A stretch of 64,000 nt of DNA from Flavobacteriales bacterium UBA5081 (lineage in GTDB: Bacteria > Bacteroidota > Bacteroidia > Flavobacteriales_E > Vicingaceae), in the NCBI GenBank assembly GCA_002415785.1, contig DIAJ01000012.1:13428-77427 (forward strand). Direction: 5' to 3'. Made by a program: the position numbers and the translations under genes. Each line of letters opens with the position of its first letter. Position 1 is the stretch's first letter. Of this stretch, positions 36,874 to 45,093 are shown piece by piece. The notes beneath the pieces were generated by a model, which made no database searches, was not told the DNA's origin, and saw nothing but the letters and a program-made list of their open reading frames with translations.

Positions 36874-37998
36874 ATGAAACTGCCTTTTGAATTTGGAGAA
36901 GTTGTATCCGAAAGCTATTTCGTTAATCGTGAAATGGAACGCAAGCGATTAAAGACCAATTTAAGCGGTGGACTAAACACCATTTTGATTTCTCCCAGAC
37001 GTTGGGGAAAATCATCTTTAATGAAGCAGCTTCAAATTGATTGTCAGAAAGAAAATTTAATCTTCTGTTTTGTTGATCTTTTCCAAATAAAGAATGAAGA
37101 TGAATTTTATCACCTATTGGTCGATGAAATAATCAAAAAAACCTCATCTCATTGGGAAGAGTGGGTAAAAACAGCTCGGCAATTTTTCAAAGCACTCACC
37201 CCAAAGCTTAGCATGGGTCTTGATCCGCAAAGTGATTTCAAACTGGGATTTGAATGGGAAGATTTAAAAAAAAATTACTCAGAGGTACTTCATTTGGCGG
37301 AGAAAGTGGCCAAAGAAAAGAAAGTTAGAATCGTGCTTTGCGTTGATGAATTTCAAAATGTGAGTCGCTTTGATGACCCATTGCTTTTCCAGCAAAGACT
37401 GCGTTCGATTTGGCAAGAACACAAGAATGTTAGTTATTGTATTTACGGAAGCAAGAAACACCTGATGATGGAACTCTTCCAGAGTCAAAGCATGCCTTTT
37501 TACAAATTTGGCGATGTTATCTTTTTGGAAAAAATTGAAAGCAAGGCTTGGATTCCATTCATTCAAAAGAAGTTTGAAGAGAGTAATAAAAGCATCAAAT
37601 CTAATCTTTGTCAGATGATTGTAAATGCAGTAGATTATCACCCCTATTATGTTCAACAACTTTCACTCTGGTGCTGGCTGCGAACAGAACAAAAGGCGAC
37701 AAAAAAAATATTCGAAGAAGCTAAAAGCGACTTACTCAATCAGAATACAATTATATACAGTAAAGAAGTTGATCAGTTAAGTAACACACAAATCAACTTT
37801 CTGGAAGCTTTAGTTATGGGTGAAATTAATTTTCACGCCAATGAAGTAATAACAAAATACAAACTAGGCTCTTCAAGTAATGTAACTAGAATAAAAGAAG
37901 CACTTGAAAAAAAAGAAATCATAGATTCTTTTAATAAAAAAATTGAGTTTCTCGATCCGGTTTTTAAACTCTGGTTTAAGGAGCGTTATATGAACTAA
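36874..37998 (+). CDS. AAA-type ATPase (ATPase domain predominantly from Archaea type)
   Basis: 374-residue P-loop ATPase of the STAND-like group frequent in archaea and Bacteroidota. Walker A is ISPRRWGKSSLMKQL (about 39-53, GKS at 45-47) preceded by FVNREMERKRL, the typical NRE opening. Walker B is VRIVLCVDEFQNVSRF (about 150-165), and YCIYGSKKHLMMELF is the sensor region. The C-terminus (about 290-374) has a winged-helix pattern (TQINFLEALVMGEI; GSSSNVTRIKEALEKKEII) ending in DPVFKLWFKERY. A DNA-binding or defence-like role is possible, but no target is known. Its promoter looks leaderless with repeats across it. Confidence 0.88.
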   Translation: MKLPFEFGEVVSESYFVNREMERKRLKTNLSGGLNTILISPRRWGKSSLMKQLQIDCQKENLIFCFVDLFQIKNEDEFYHLLVDEIIKKTSSHWEEWVKTARQFFKALTPKLSMGLDPQSDFKLGFEWEDLKKNYSEVLHLAEKVAKEKKVRIVLCVDEFQNVSRFDDPLLFQQRLRSIWQEHKNVSYCIYGSKKHLMMELFQSQSMPFYKFGDVIFLEKIESKAWIPFIQKKFEESNKSIKSNLCQMIVNAVDYHPYYVQQLSLWCWLRTEQKATKKIFEEAKSDLLNQNTIIYSKEVDQLSNTQINFLEALVMGEINFHANEVITKYKLGSSSNVTRIKEALEKKEIIDSFNKKIEFLDPVFKLWFKERYMN

Positions 37999-38056
37999 GT
38001 TTGTATAAGAAAGTCTTATCTAAGCTGAAAAAATTTATTTGAAGGGACGAAATAAG

Positions 38057-38064
38057 TAATTTTG
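38057..38064 (+). promoter_or_regulatory. -7 element upstream of the hydrolase-engB pair
   Basis: TAATTTTG fits TAnnTTTG and lies 17 bp before the ATG at 38082. A TTTG at 38038-38041 is only 15 bp upstream, shorter than the usual spacing, so the -33 element is doubtful. Confidence 0.42.
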
Positions 38065-38081
38065 AACACAGAAACGAAACC

Positions 38082-38846
38082 ATGAGTCACGAGCAGTACA
38101 TTAAGAAAGAAGGAAAGTTTGAATACTTGGAGAAAGGTGAAGGTCACACCATTGTAGTACTTCACGGATTATTTGGCGCCTTGAGCAACTTTGCCGATGT
38201 CATTGAAACTTTTTCGAAAAAGTACAGGGTAATTGTGCCAATTATGCCACTTTACAGTCTGCCTTTAGTAAAAACTGGCGTAGGTAGTATGGCAAAATAC
38301 ATAAAGCAATTTATTGAACACAAAAAATTAGAGGATGTTACTCTTTTAGGAAACTCCTTGGGTGGCCATATTGCTTTAATTTGCGCTTTAGACATTCCCG
38401 AAAAAGTACATTCTATGGTGTTAACCGGAAGCTCCGGCTTGTATGAAAACGCCTTTGGTGGTTCTTTTCCTCGTCGTGAAGACAAGGAGTACCTCCGCAA
38501 AAAAATAGAGGTTACTTTTTACGATCCTAAAGTAGCCACCGATGAGCTGGTTGATGAGGTTTTTAAGATAGTAAATGACCGAAATAAGCTTATTCGAATT
38601 TTAGCTTTGGCTAAATCGGCAATTCGACACAATATGGCTGAAGATTTAGAAAAATTTAAAATGCCGGCTTGTTTAATTTGGGGAAAAAATGACAACATTA
38701 CTCCACCGGATGTTGCTGAGGAATTCCATAAACATTTACCGGATTCTGAACTACATTGGATAGACAAGTGTGGGCATGCAGCCATGATGGAACACCCTAC
38801 GGAATTTAATGCCATTTTAAATGAATGGCTAAGCCGAAAGGTTTAA
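38082..38846 (+). CDS. alpha/beta hydrolase
   Basis: 254-residue alpha/beta hydrolase. The oxyanion segment is VVLHGLFGALSNF (about 25-37), the nucleophile elbow GNSLGGHIAL (Ser about 91), the acid WGKNDNITPP (Asp about 207) and the base KCGHAAMMEHP (His about 229). All catalytic residues are present and the length is normal. No signal peptide, so cytoplasmic. It precedes engB by 15 bp and is probably cotranscribed. Substrate unknown. Confidence 0.92.
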   Translation: MSHEQYIKKEGKFEYLEKGEGHTIVVLHGLFGALSNFADVIETFSKKYRVIVPIMPLYSLPLVKTGVGSMAKYIKQFIEHKKLEDVTLLGNSLGGHIALICALDIPEKVHSMVLTGSSGLYENAFGGSFPRREDKEYLRKKIEVTFYDPKVATDELVDEVFKIVNDRNKLIRILALAKSAIRHNMAEDLEKFKMPACLIWGKNDNITPPDVAEEFHKHLPDSELHWIDKCGHAAMMEHPTEFNAILNEWLSRKV

Positions 38847-38861
38847 TGTCATTTTACTATT

Positions 38862-39470
38862 ATGAAGATTAAAACTGCAGAATTTGTCATTAGCAATACT
38901 GACATTGAAAAATGTCCTGCTCCCGACAAGCCCGAGTATGCCTTTATCGGTCGCTCCAATGTGGGAAAGTCTTCCTTGATCAATATGCTTTGTGAGCGCA
39001 ACAAACTCGCAAAAACCTCAGCTACTCCCGGGAAAACTCAGCTCATTAACCATTTTTTAATCAACGATGAATGGTACATAGTTGATTTGCCGGGTTATGG
39101 TTACGCTAAAGTCTCTAAAAAACTGAGAGAAAAGTGGGATGGCTTTATTAAAAAGTACCTTTTTAGCCGCTCAAACCTTATTTACACCTTTGTACTGATT
39201 GATTCCCGACATAAAGCTCAGAAAGTAGACTTAGATTTTATGGAGATGTTGGGAATAAAAGGAATTCCATTTGTGATTGTTTTTACAAAAGTGGACAAAC
39301 TCTCTAGCTCAGCGCTCAACAAAAACATTACTGCCTACAAAAAGGAGCTACTCAAAAACTGGGAAGAACTGCCAATCATGATGTACACCTCCTCAACAAC
39401 AAAAGCAGGAAAAGATGAATTGCTGAATTTAATTGAAGTTTGGAATAAAGGGTTTGGCGATTTAGGCTAA
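38862..39470 (+). CDS. engB: ribosome biogenesis GTPase EngB (YihA/YsxC)
   Basis: Essential GTPase for large-subunit assembly. The 202-residue product has G1 GRSNVGKSSLINML (about 30-43), G2 region TSATPGKTQLINHF, G3 VDLPGYGYAKVSK and G4 VIVFTKVDKLS. Length matches the family. It shares an operon with the upstream hydrolase. Confidence 0.97.
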   Translation: MKIKTAEFVISNTDIEKCPAPDKPEYAFIGRSNVGKSSLINMLCERNKLAKTSATPGKTQLINHFLINDEWYIVDLPGYGYAKVSKKLREKWDGFIKKYLFSRSNLIYTFVLIDSRHKAQKVDLDFMEMLGIKGIPFVIVFTKVDKLSSSALNKNITAYKKELLKNWEELPIMMYTSSTTKAGKDELLNLIEVWNKGFGDLG

Positions 39471-39501
39471 AAGTGACTGAAATTTTTAGAGGAAGGAAAA
39501 G

Positions 39502-39850
39502 TTAAATTCATTTCATAACAAAAAAGTAATTTCTCGTTCTCGAATTTGACTTTTAAGTTTGAAATTCAATCTATACTCCACTTTCTCTTCTCTTTTTATA
39601 TTCAATAGAACGCACCTGCCTGCTGAAAGCAGGGATGACACTGATTAAGCTGATTTTCACGGATTATTTTTCGCTTTAACAAAAGTCAGCGAAAAAATCA
39701 CTACTTCTCGCGAAAACGTTTCAATGTTTCCGCTTTCCTATTTCATATTTTTAAGAAATTCTTCTCTCTTAATTAAAACTAACAATACCCCCGATCCATT
39801 GCATGGTGCAACAAGCCTACTGAGTTTCTGAAACTAATTTTACTAAGCAA
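39502..39850. repeat. imperfect long direct repeat, copy A
   Basis: About 350 bp closely similar to 40892-41229. Shared blocks include AACAAAAAAGTAATTTCTCG, CTATACTCCACTTTCTCTTC and CACTACTTCTCGCGAAAACG. Copy A carries an extra small hairpin CCTGCTgaaAGCAGG (39619-39633) missing from copy B; copy B has an extra TTTTTAATTCTTAA. The right end includes the 3' end of a response-regulator-like frame. Confidence 0.93.
39779..39850 (-). pseudogene. relic of a LuxR-type response regulator 3' end
   Basis: On the minus strand this reads, without a break, LLSKISFRNSVGLLHHAMD then RGYC and a stop. The complete regulator at 41157-41783 ends LLSKTGCRNSVGLVRFAMD then RGYC and a stop. Upstream (above 39850) the similarity ends and no start or other regulator domains follow. 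It is thus a 23-codon fragment of the HTH C-terminus, diverged in sequence but still in frame. Confidence 0.85.
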
Positions 39851-39954
39851 TAAATGAAACTACAGAATTTGATTTGGGTTTAAAATCAGGTTTTTAAGTG
39901 AAGTAAAATAAGTGACTTAGAAAATTTTTACTACTTTTATACAAAACTAACAAG

Positions 39955-40638
39955 ATGAAACCTTTATTCTACTCAATACTATTTCTTATTAATTTTTCAC
40001 TTTTTGCACAATCAAATCAAGGGGAGCTTGAGAAAAAGAGAAAGCCAATTGAACAAAATAAAGGTGGGTGCTCAATTGTTTTTGATGACCTTAGCTTACA
40101 GGCACTGCTTCAAACTACATCAATGCCTAGTATTCGCATTTCTTGGAATAATAAATTTCAGAAATCAAGGAGCACTTGTCACCCTGTTATTAGTCAGACT
40201 TTAGAAAGACAAGTAGCCAATAATGGCTATGATACGATAAATATTAATATTCAAGGATTTTCTGCTGACACTCTATACATTGACACTTCAATTCAAGCCG
40301 GCTCAACATACAATTATCGATTAACCCGAAATGACTATACTACTCCAGCAACACATGTTTCTTATTCAGACACAATAAGGCTGCAAGCAGTTGGAATGCC
40401 TGAAGAAAGGATTGTAATATCTAATATTTACCCTGTGCCTGCTGACGACAATTTATTTATTGATACGGATCAAAGTGTGTTAGGAGAAACATATCAAGTA
40501 ATCAATATTTCCGGTCAAACAGTTATGGTGGGAATAGTTAATTCGACCAAAATGAAATTAAACATACAAGCACTACCAAAAGGATATTACTTTTTAAAAG
40601 TAAATGGGTTTTTTAAGAAGTTTGTAGTAAATAACTGA
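39955..40638 (+). CDS. secreted protein with type A T9SS sorting domain
   Basis: 227 residues. A signal peptide (MKPLFYSILFLINFSLFAQS) is followed by a region of unknown function (about 25-150) containing two Cys (about 39 and 65). A C-terminal type A sorting domain begins at ISNIYPVPADDNLFI (about 151-165) and ends FKKFVVNN. The family's PNPA-like motif reads PVPA here. The sorting domain directs export through the GldKLMN machine. It is bracketed by the two long direct repeats and has no operon partner. Confidence 0.88.
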   Translation: MKPLFYSILFLINFSLFAQSNQGELEKKRKPIEQNKGGCSIVFDDLSLQALLQTTSMPSIRISWNNKFQKSRSTCHPVISQTLERQVANNGYDTININIQGFSADTLYIDTSIQAGSTYNYRLTRNDYTTPATHVSYSDTIRLQAVGMPEERIVISNIYPVPADDNLFIDTDQSVLGETYQVINISGQTVMVGIVNSTKMKLNIQALPKGYYFLKVNGFFKKFVVNN

Positions 40639-41156
40639 ATAAAAGTTCAACTTTAAATTCCCTTAAAAGCAACCATTTTATATCAACCACTACCTTTACC
40701 CATCAATAATGTAAAGGAGAAATTGTTCAATTAGTTTGTTGCAGATTGGTTCTATAACCAACATTAATTCATTCTAAGGCTCAAAGTATTTTGATTTTTC
40801 TTTCCTCAATGAAGGCAGGACTTTACTGAATGCCTGTATTGAGCTTTGACGAAACAAAGTCGAAGGAAAGACCTCTTGAGTTTTATTAAGGTAAATTCAT
40901 TTTCATAACAAAAAAGTAATTTCTCGTTCTCGAATTTTGACTTTTAAGTTTGAAATTCAATCTATACTCCACTTTCTCTTCTCTTTTTATATTCAATAGA
41001 ACACGGATGACACTGATTAAGCTGATTTTCGCGAATTAGTTTTCGCTTCAACAAAAGTCAGCGAATAAATCACTACTTCTCGCGAAAACGTTTCATGCCT
41101 CCTATTTCATATTTTCAAGAAACTCTTCTCTCTTAATTTTTAATTCTTAATTAAAA
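40639..41156. other. gene-free gap containing repeat copy B
   Basis: No gene seen. The first 250 bp hold a degenerate hairpin-rich stretch (GAAGGCAGG near 40811 against CCTGTATTGAG near 40832) and the rest is repeat copy B, which runs into the 3' end of the response regulator. Confidence 0.75.
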
Positions 41157-41229
41157 CTAACAATACCCCCTATCCATTGCGAACCTGACAAGACCCACTG
41201 AATTTCGACAGCCGGTCTTACTGAGCAAG
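40892..41229. repeat. imperfect long direct repeat, copy B
   Basis: Partner of copy A (39502-39850), same orientation, offset about 1.39 kb. Its right end is the real 3' end (last 24 codons including the stop) of the response regulator gene at 41157-41783, so copy B is probably the parental copy. Confidence 0.93.
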
Positions 41230-41783
41230 TTGCGGCGATGCGTTTCAGCAGTATGTACTGATATAAATAGCTTTTCAGCAATTTCCTGAGAGTTCATTTC
41301 TTCACAAACCAACTTTAGGATTTCAATTTCCCGAGGGGTAAGTTCTACTTCCTGCCCTTCATCTCTAGCCCTAAAGCTTTCCACCAATTGTTCATGCGCT
41401 TCCTTAGAGAAATAGTCCTTGCCCGACATTACTTGCTCAATGGCTGCTACCACCTCCTCATCGCTACTGGTTTTTAGCAAATAACCATGAACTTTAGCAG
41501 CCACCGCATCTTGAATTTTGTGACTACTTAAATGCATGCTTAAAATCACTACTTTAACAGTCGGCTTTATCTTAAAAATTTCAGGAGCAGCAGTTATTCC
41601 GTCCATTTCGGACATATCAATGTCCAGTAAAATTAAATCCACCTCTAAATCGGGCAATGCTTTTAGCAGCTCAATTGCAGATTCGTACTTCCCCACTACC
41701 TCAACTGACTCCTTTGAGGCAAGTATTACTGAAAGTCCTTGCCGAAACAAACGGTGGTCGTCTACTATGGCAACTTTAATCAT
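41157..41783 (-). CDS. LuxR/NarL-type response regulator
   Basis: 208-residue two-component regulator. The receiver domain has acidic pocket residues Asp8/Asp9 (VDDHRLFRQG), the phospho-acceptor Asp54 in LILLDIDMSEMDG and Lys104 (YLLKTSS). The LuxR helix-turn-helix is at about 146-205 (LTPREIEILKLVCEEMNSQE; HTAETHRRNLLSKTG). It starts 1 bp after the kinase gene's stop codon, so the pair is surely one system. Target genes unknown. Confidence 0.96.
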   Translation of the reverse strand: MIKVAIVDDHRLFRQGLSVILASKESVEVVGKYESAIELLKALPDLEVDLILLDIDMSEMDGITAAPEIFKIKPTVKVVILSMHLSSHKIQDAVAAKVHGYLLKTSSDEEVVAAIEQVMSGKDYFSKEAHEQLVESFRARDEGQEVELTPREIEILKLVCEEMNSQEIAEKLFISVHTAETHRRNLLSKTGCRNSVGLVRFAMDRGYC

Positions 41784-41784
41784 C

Positions 41785-43620
41785 TTATCCTTTGTTTAAT
41801 TCAATTATAAAAATAGCCCCTCTACCTTTTTCAGCATCAATGTGCAAGGTTCCACCCATTCGTTTTACGCGTGCTTTAATATTTTCTAATCCAATTCCAC
41901 TTTTCACATCACTTGGTGAAAAGCCTTTCCCATTATCTTCGTAAATCAGATTAAAAGTATTGCCATCAAAGTTAGTTTGTAAGCTCACCTCAGTCGCTTG
42001 TGCATGTTTAATGGTATTGTTCACTAACTCTTGCACAATTCGGTATAGCTCAACCGCTACCCCTTGTCCTAGAATTGAGATTTTTGGATGTAAAAAGACA
42101 TTAAACTTAAGTCCTCCGCTTTTTTCAACTGTGCTTTTCAATTGTTGCAAGGCTTGATTTAAACCGTACTTCTGCATTAATCCGGAAGATAAATTGTGCG
42201 CAATATTTCGAACTTCTTGCACTGCCTCATCTACAATTTCCAAATCTTCTTCGCTCACTTTGTTTTCCTTTCTTCTCAAGGACATTTTTAAGGCTGCCAA
42301 AGTACCTCCCAAACGATCGTGCAAATCCTGAGCTATTCGCTCCCTTTCCTGATCTTGCCCGCGCAACATAGCGGCATAAGCTTTTGACTCCTGGCTTTGC
42401 ATCAATTCATCCAACTGCCTTTCCTTAATGTTTAATTCTAACTCTGCAACTTTTCTTTTCTGTCGCAAATAATAATAAATAAAAGCTGTTAAAATGGCTA
42501 AAACACCTAATCCGATAAGCATTACCGTTGCCCAAAGTCGTTGGTTTTCCAATTCTGTATTTAAGCGGCTACTTTTCTCTAAGCTCATTTGCAAGGCAGC
42601 TTCTTTTTTTTCCACTTGATAGCGTGTTTCAATCTCGTGTAAGTTCTCAGAAACCTTCTCATTTACAAGTGAGTCATTTAGCTGAGTAAACCTCTTAAGC
42701 GCAGACGATAAACTATCCGTAATTTTATATTTAGAGTACACCGCCAAGGCTGTTTTGTAAACATCTTTCTTCACATCCAAATACGCCATTTTCTCTGCTG
42801 CCTCTTTAGCCATCTGCATATACTCCAGCGCTTTTTCCTTATTGTCGATTTGGGAATAAACTGCTGCTAAGTGATTAGCATTCCAAGCAATATCGTAGTA
42901 TGAACTATCTTTTATATATGTGGCTAATGACCATTCATAACTTTCTATAGCCTTTTGTGGTCGATTAGTGAATTCATATAGTTGCGCTAAATTATCATTG
43001 ACACTAAGTACAGCTACCTCATCTACTATTGGGGCATTTCGATAATGCTCAAGCGCTTCGTTTAGATAGTAATCAGCTGAATCATCTATACCTTGATCAA
43101 AATAAATTAAGCCAAGTAAGTTGTATACATCTCCTATTTGATACTTATTAAAGATATCCTCATAATTGTCATCCTCCTGCCCATCATACTCTAGAAGGTT
43201 TTTTAAAGATTGTTTTGCATAATAGCTTGCCTTTTCATAGTTATTGATGTAATAGTGCACCATACCGGCATTATACTGTGCAAAAGACAACAGCTTTAAT
43301 GCTCCAATCTTTTCAATAATTTTTTGGGCTTTATAATAGTATTGAAGTGCCTCTTCGTAGTGACCAATAACAGAGTATGTATTTCCAATTTTAACACATA
43401 AAGTAATGTAAGCAGAGGTGTCAATTGGCTGTGGACTTGCATTATAAAGAGCTAATAATTGGGATAACTTTTCGCTTTTGCTAGCATTTGATTCTTTTAT
43501 CTCAAAATACTTTTCTTTGATTTCTTCCCAACTCAACTCTTTGTTAGCTACATTCGCATAAGCACTGCTGCAGCAGCATACAAGTAGAAAGAAGAATGCA
43601 CCCAACCAATACTTTACCAT
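41785..43620 (-). CDS. TPR-containing sensor histidine kinase (HisKA_3 family)
   Basis: 611 residues. A signal peptide or anchor (MVKYWLGAFFFLLVCCCSSA) leads into a periplasmic sensor of tandem TPRs (about 60-300; e.g. YEEALQYYYKAQKIIEKIGA, KEKALEYMQMAKEAAEKM). A coiled coil follows, one membrane helix at about 358-378, and a HisKA_3 domain with the phospho-acceptor His434 in ERIAQDLHDRLGG. The ATPase has N-box ELVNNTIKHAQATEV, EDNGKGFSP and GIGLENIKARVKRMGG. It pairs with the adjacent regulator; signal unknown. Confidence 0.95.
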   Translation of the reverse strand: MVKYWLGAFFFLLVCCCSSAYANVANKELSWEEIKEKYFEIKESNASKSEKLSQLLALYNASPQPIDTSAYITLCVKIGNTYSVIGHYEEALQYYYKAQKIIEKIGALKLLSFAQYNAGMVHYYINNYEKASYYAKQSLKNLLEYDGQEDDNYEDIFNKYQIGDVYNLLGLIYFDQGIDDSADYYLNEALEHYRNAPIVDEVAVLSVNDNLAQLYEFTNRPQKAIESYEWSLATYIKDSSYYDIAWNANHLAAVYSQIDNKEKALEYMQMAKEAAEKMAYLDVKKDVYKTALAVYSKYKITDSLSSALKRFTQLNDSLVNEKVSENLHEIETRYQVEKKEAALQMSLEKSSRLNTELENQRLWATVMLIGLGVLAILTAFIYYYLRQKRKVAELELNIKERQLDELMQSQESKAYAAMLRGQDQERERIAQDLHDRLGGTLAALKMSLRRKENKVSEEDLEIVDEAVQEVRNIAHNLSSGLMQKYGLNQALQQLKSTVEKSGGLKFNVFLHPKISILGQGVAVELYRIVQELVNNTIKHAQATEVSLQTNFDGNTFNLIYEDNGKGFSPSDVKSGIGLENIKARVKRMGGTLHIDAEKGRGAIFIIELNKG

Positions 43621-43621
43621 T

Positions 43622-43993
43622 TTATGCTTTTATGTCTTTATCTCGCATTATCAACTTCCCTTTTGATCTCGTGTGACCTAGAAGCGCTACCCCATCGGTA
43701 AGCTCTTTGACAACCAAAATTAAACCATTTGAACTACCACTTTCTGAAGTAACTTTATCTTCTTCTTTAGGTGAGACTAGAATTCTTTGACCGTCATTAT
43801 CTTCTTCAACAATAACCTCATATACAACCTCAACACCTTCAAGGTCTACTTCTTCTAAGAGGTCCATTCTAGGATACTCATCAATATTACACACATTATT
43901 TTTAATATATTTATAATCTAAATAATGTTCTATAATCACATAAAATCCTTTACCGTCAAAATTCTCAGTGGTTTCTATTGCCCAATCGTTCAT
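43622..43993 (-). CDS. hypothetical protein upstream of the two-component pair
   Basis: 123 residues, acidic, no signal peptide or membrane segment, and no recognised domain. The stop lies 1 bp before the kinase start, so it is very likely cotranscribed with kinase and regulator. The sequence has sheet-like segments (GFYVIIEHYLDYKYI; EVVYEVIVEEDNDGQRIL). It could be a cytosolic accessory of the two-component system; nothing further can be claimed. Confidence 0.7.
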   Translation of the reverse strand: MNDWAIETTENFDGKGFYVIIEHYLDYKYIKNNVCNIDEYPRMDLLEEVDLEGVEVVYEVIVEEDNDGQRILVSPKEEDKVTSESGSSNGLILVVKELTDGVALLGHTRSKGKLIMRDKDIKA

Positions 43994-44204
43994 AGTCTTA
44001 TTATTTTAGGTTTGTATTTACTTTCTTAACATCGTTTTTACCACCCATAAATCCACTTTTTAAAGCGTATCCAATATATAAAAATAATTTTATTCAGTCT
44101 ATATTTTAATTGACTAGCTTTCATGCAATTTTATTTAAAGCATCAAATATCAACTAAATATTCAAAAAATACACTACCGAAATATGAGTATATTTTGAAA
44201 GGTG

Positions 44205-44462
44205 AAATGTGAAAGAGGAAACATTGAAACTGTCTTTATAAATATGAAATGTGAAACAGTGAAAGCTGAAACTTTCTCGCTGTTGCGAGATTAGGTGACT
44301 AACTAGCAGGCTAATGTTGGAAAAGAAACTCTTGAGGCACTTTGCACAACCTTAGCCTTCTCAGTAAGAACCATGCTTTTAAAAACTTAATGACTTCCTT
44401 AAAACCTTCATGTTCTTAATGGTAAAAAAATAGTGCTCCATACCCACTTTTGTCATCATTTT
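44205..44462. repeat. repeat unit 1 with hairpin TCTCGC-TGTT-GCGAGA
   Basis: Contains ATGTGAAAGAGGAAACATTG (near 44208), the hairpin at 44275-44290, and an about 80-bp block from 44384 to 44462 that recurs almost unchanged in unit 2. Confidence 0.85.
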
Positions 44463-44486
44463 GGTGCAAAATGTCTTTAAAAAATA

Positions 44487-44705
44487 CGAAATGTGAAAGA
44501 GGAAACATTGAAACTTTCTCGCTGGAGCGAGATTAGGTTTATGTCTCGCCAGCTTTTGCAGTAGCATCTATACTTTGAGTTCTTTGCGCGAACTTAGCGT
44601 CCTTTGAGGTTAAATACCTTGCTTCTACTTAATAACTTCCTTAAAACCTTCATGTTCTTAATGGCAAAAAAATAGTGCTCCATACCCACTTTTGTCATCA
44701 TTTTT
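44487..44705. repeat. repeat unit 2 with hairpin TCTCGC-TGGA-GCGAGA
   Basis: Contains the same ATGTGAAAGAGGAAACATTG block, the hairpin at 44517-44532 with a different loop, and the 80-bp block at 44627-44705 (shared core TAGTGCTCCATACCCACTTT). Confidence 0.85.
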
Positions 44706-44765
44706 GTCAAAAATGTCGCCAAAAGTATTTCAGTTAATTCATTTTTCCCGGGCACTCTTTAAAAA

Positions 44766-44820
44766 TATGAAATATGAAGGCAGAAACTTTGAAACTGTCT
44801 CGCTGAGGCGAGAATTGGTT
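44766..44820. repeat. partial repeat unit 3 with hairpin TCTCGC-TGAG-GCGAGA
   Basis: Shorter and more diverged copy; the hairpin stem at 44798-44813 is identical to units 1 and 2 while the tetraloop differs. Confidence 0.75.
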
Positions 44821-45093
44821 CTTAATTCGCTAATTATTAATTAAAATGCTAATGCTTTGAGTCATTTGAGTAAGCCCTGCCAACCGCTAGGCTAGGTTAG
44901 TGTCCTTTGCAGTTAAAAAACTTTTAACTTTAAGTACCTCTAACTTCTTGTTTCTTGCAGCGAAGCGGTCTTGCTTCTATATTCTAAACTCTAAAAAAAA
45001 CTTTCAACTTTTTACTTCAGGCACTTTTAACTTACTTCCCTCTATCAGCGAAGCAATCTAACATCTATCTTCTAAAAGCGCAGCGGTCTATTT

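Larger units (their letters stand above)
39471..39954. other. gene-free gap containing repeat copy A and a response-regulator relic
   Basis: No intact gene. Most of it is repeat copy A (39502-39850), described separately, plus about 100 bp of A/T-rich leader before the T9SS cargo gene. No promoter with a full -7 element was found ahead of 39955 (TACTTTTA near 39930 lacks the final G). Confidence 0.8.
43994..45093. other. 1.1-kb gene-free, repeat-rich gap
   Basis: No credible gene; a 62-codon frame on the minus strand at 44379-44567 lies entirely in repeated DNA. The gap is built of three degenerating units each containing a GAAATGTGAAAG-type block and a TCTCGC/GCGAGA hairpin, plus AGCGAAGC-GGTCT-like motifs near 44958, 45048 and 45078. 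Confidence 0.8.

Noticed and set aside
44379..44567. Minus-strand frame of 62 codons
   Set aside because: It lies wholly within duplicated intergenic DNA and has no protein-like pattern or start context.
44205..44820. Spaced repeats that could suggest a CRISPR array
   Set aside because: Units are over 200 bp, irregular and decaying, with no 25-40 bp repeat/spacer rhythm and no cas genes nearby.
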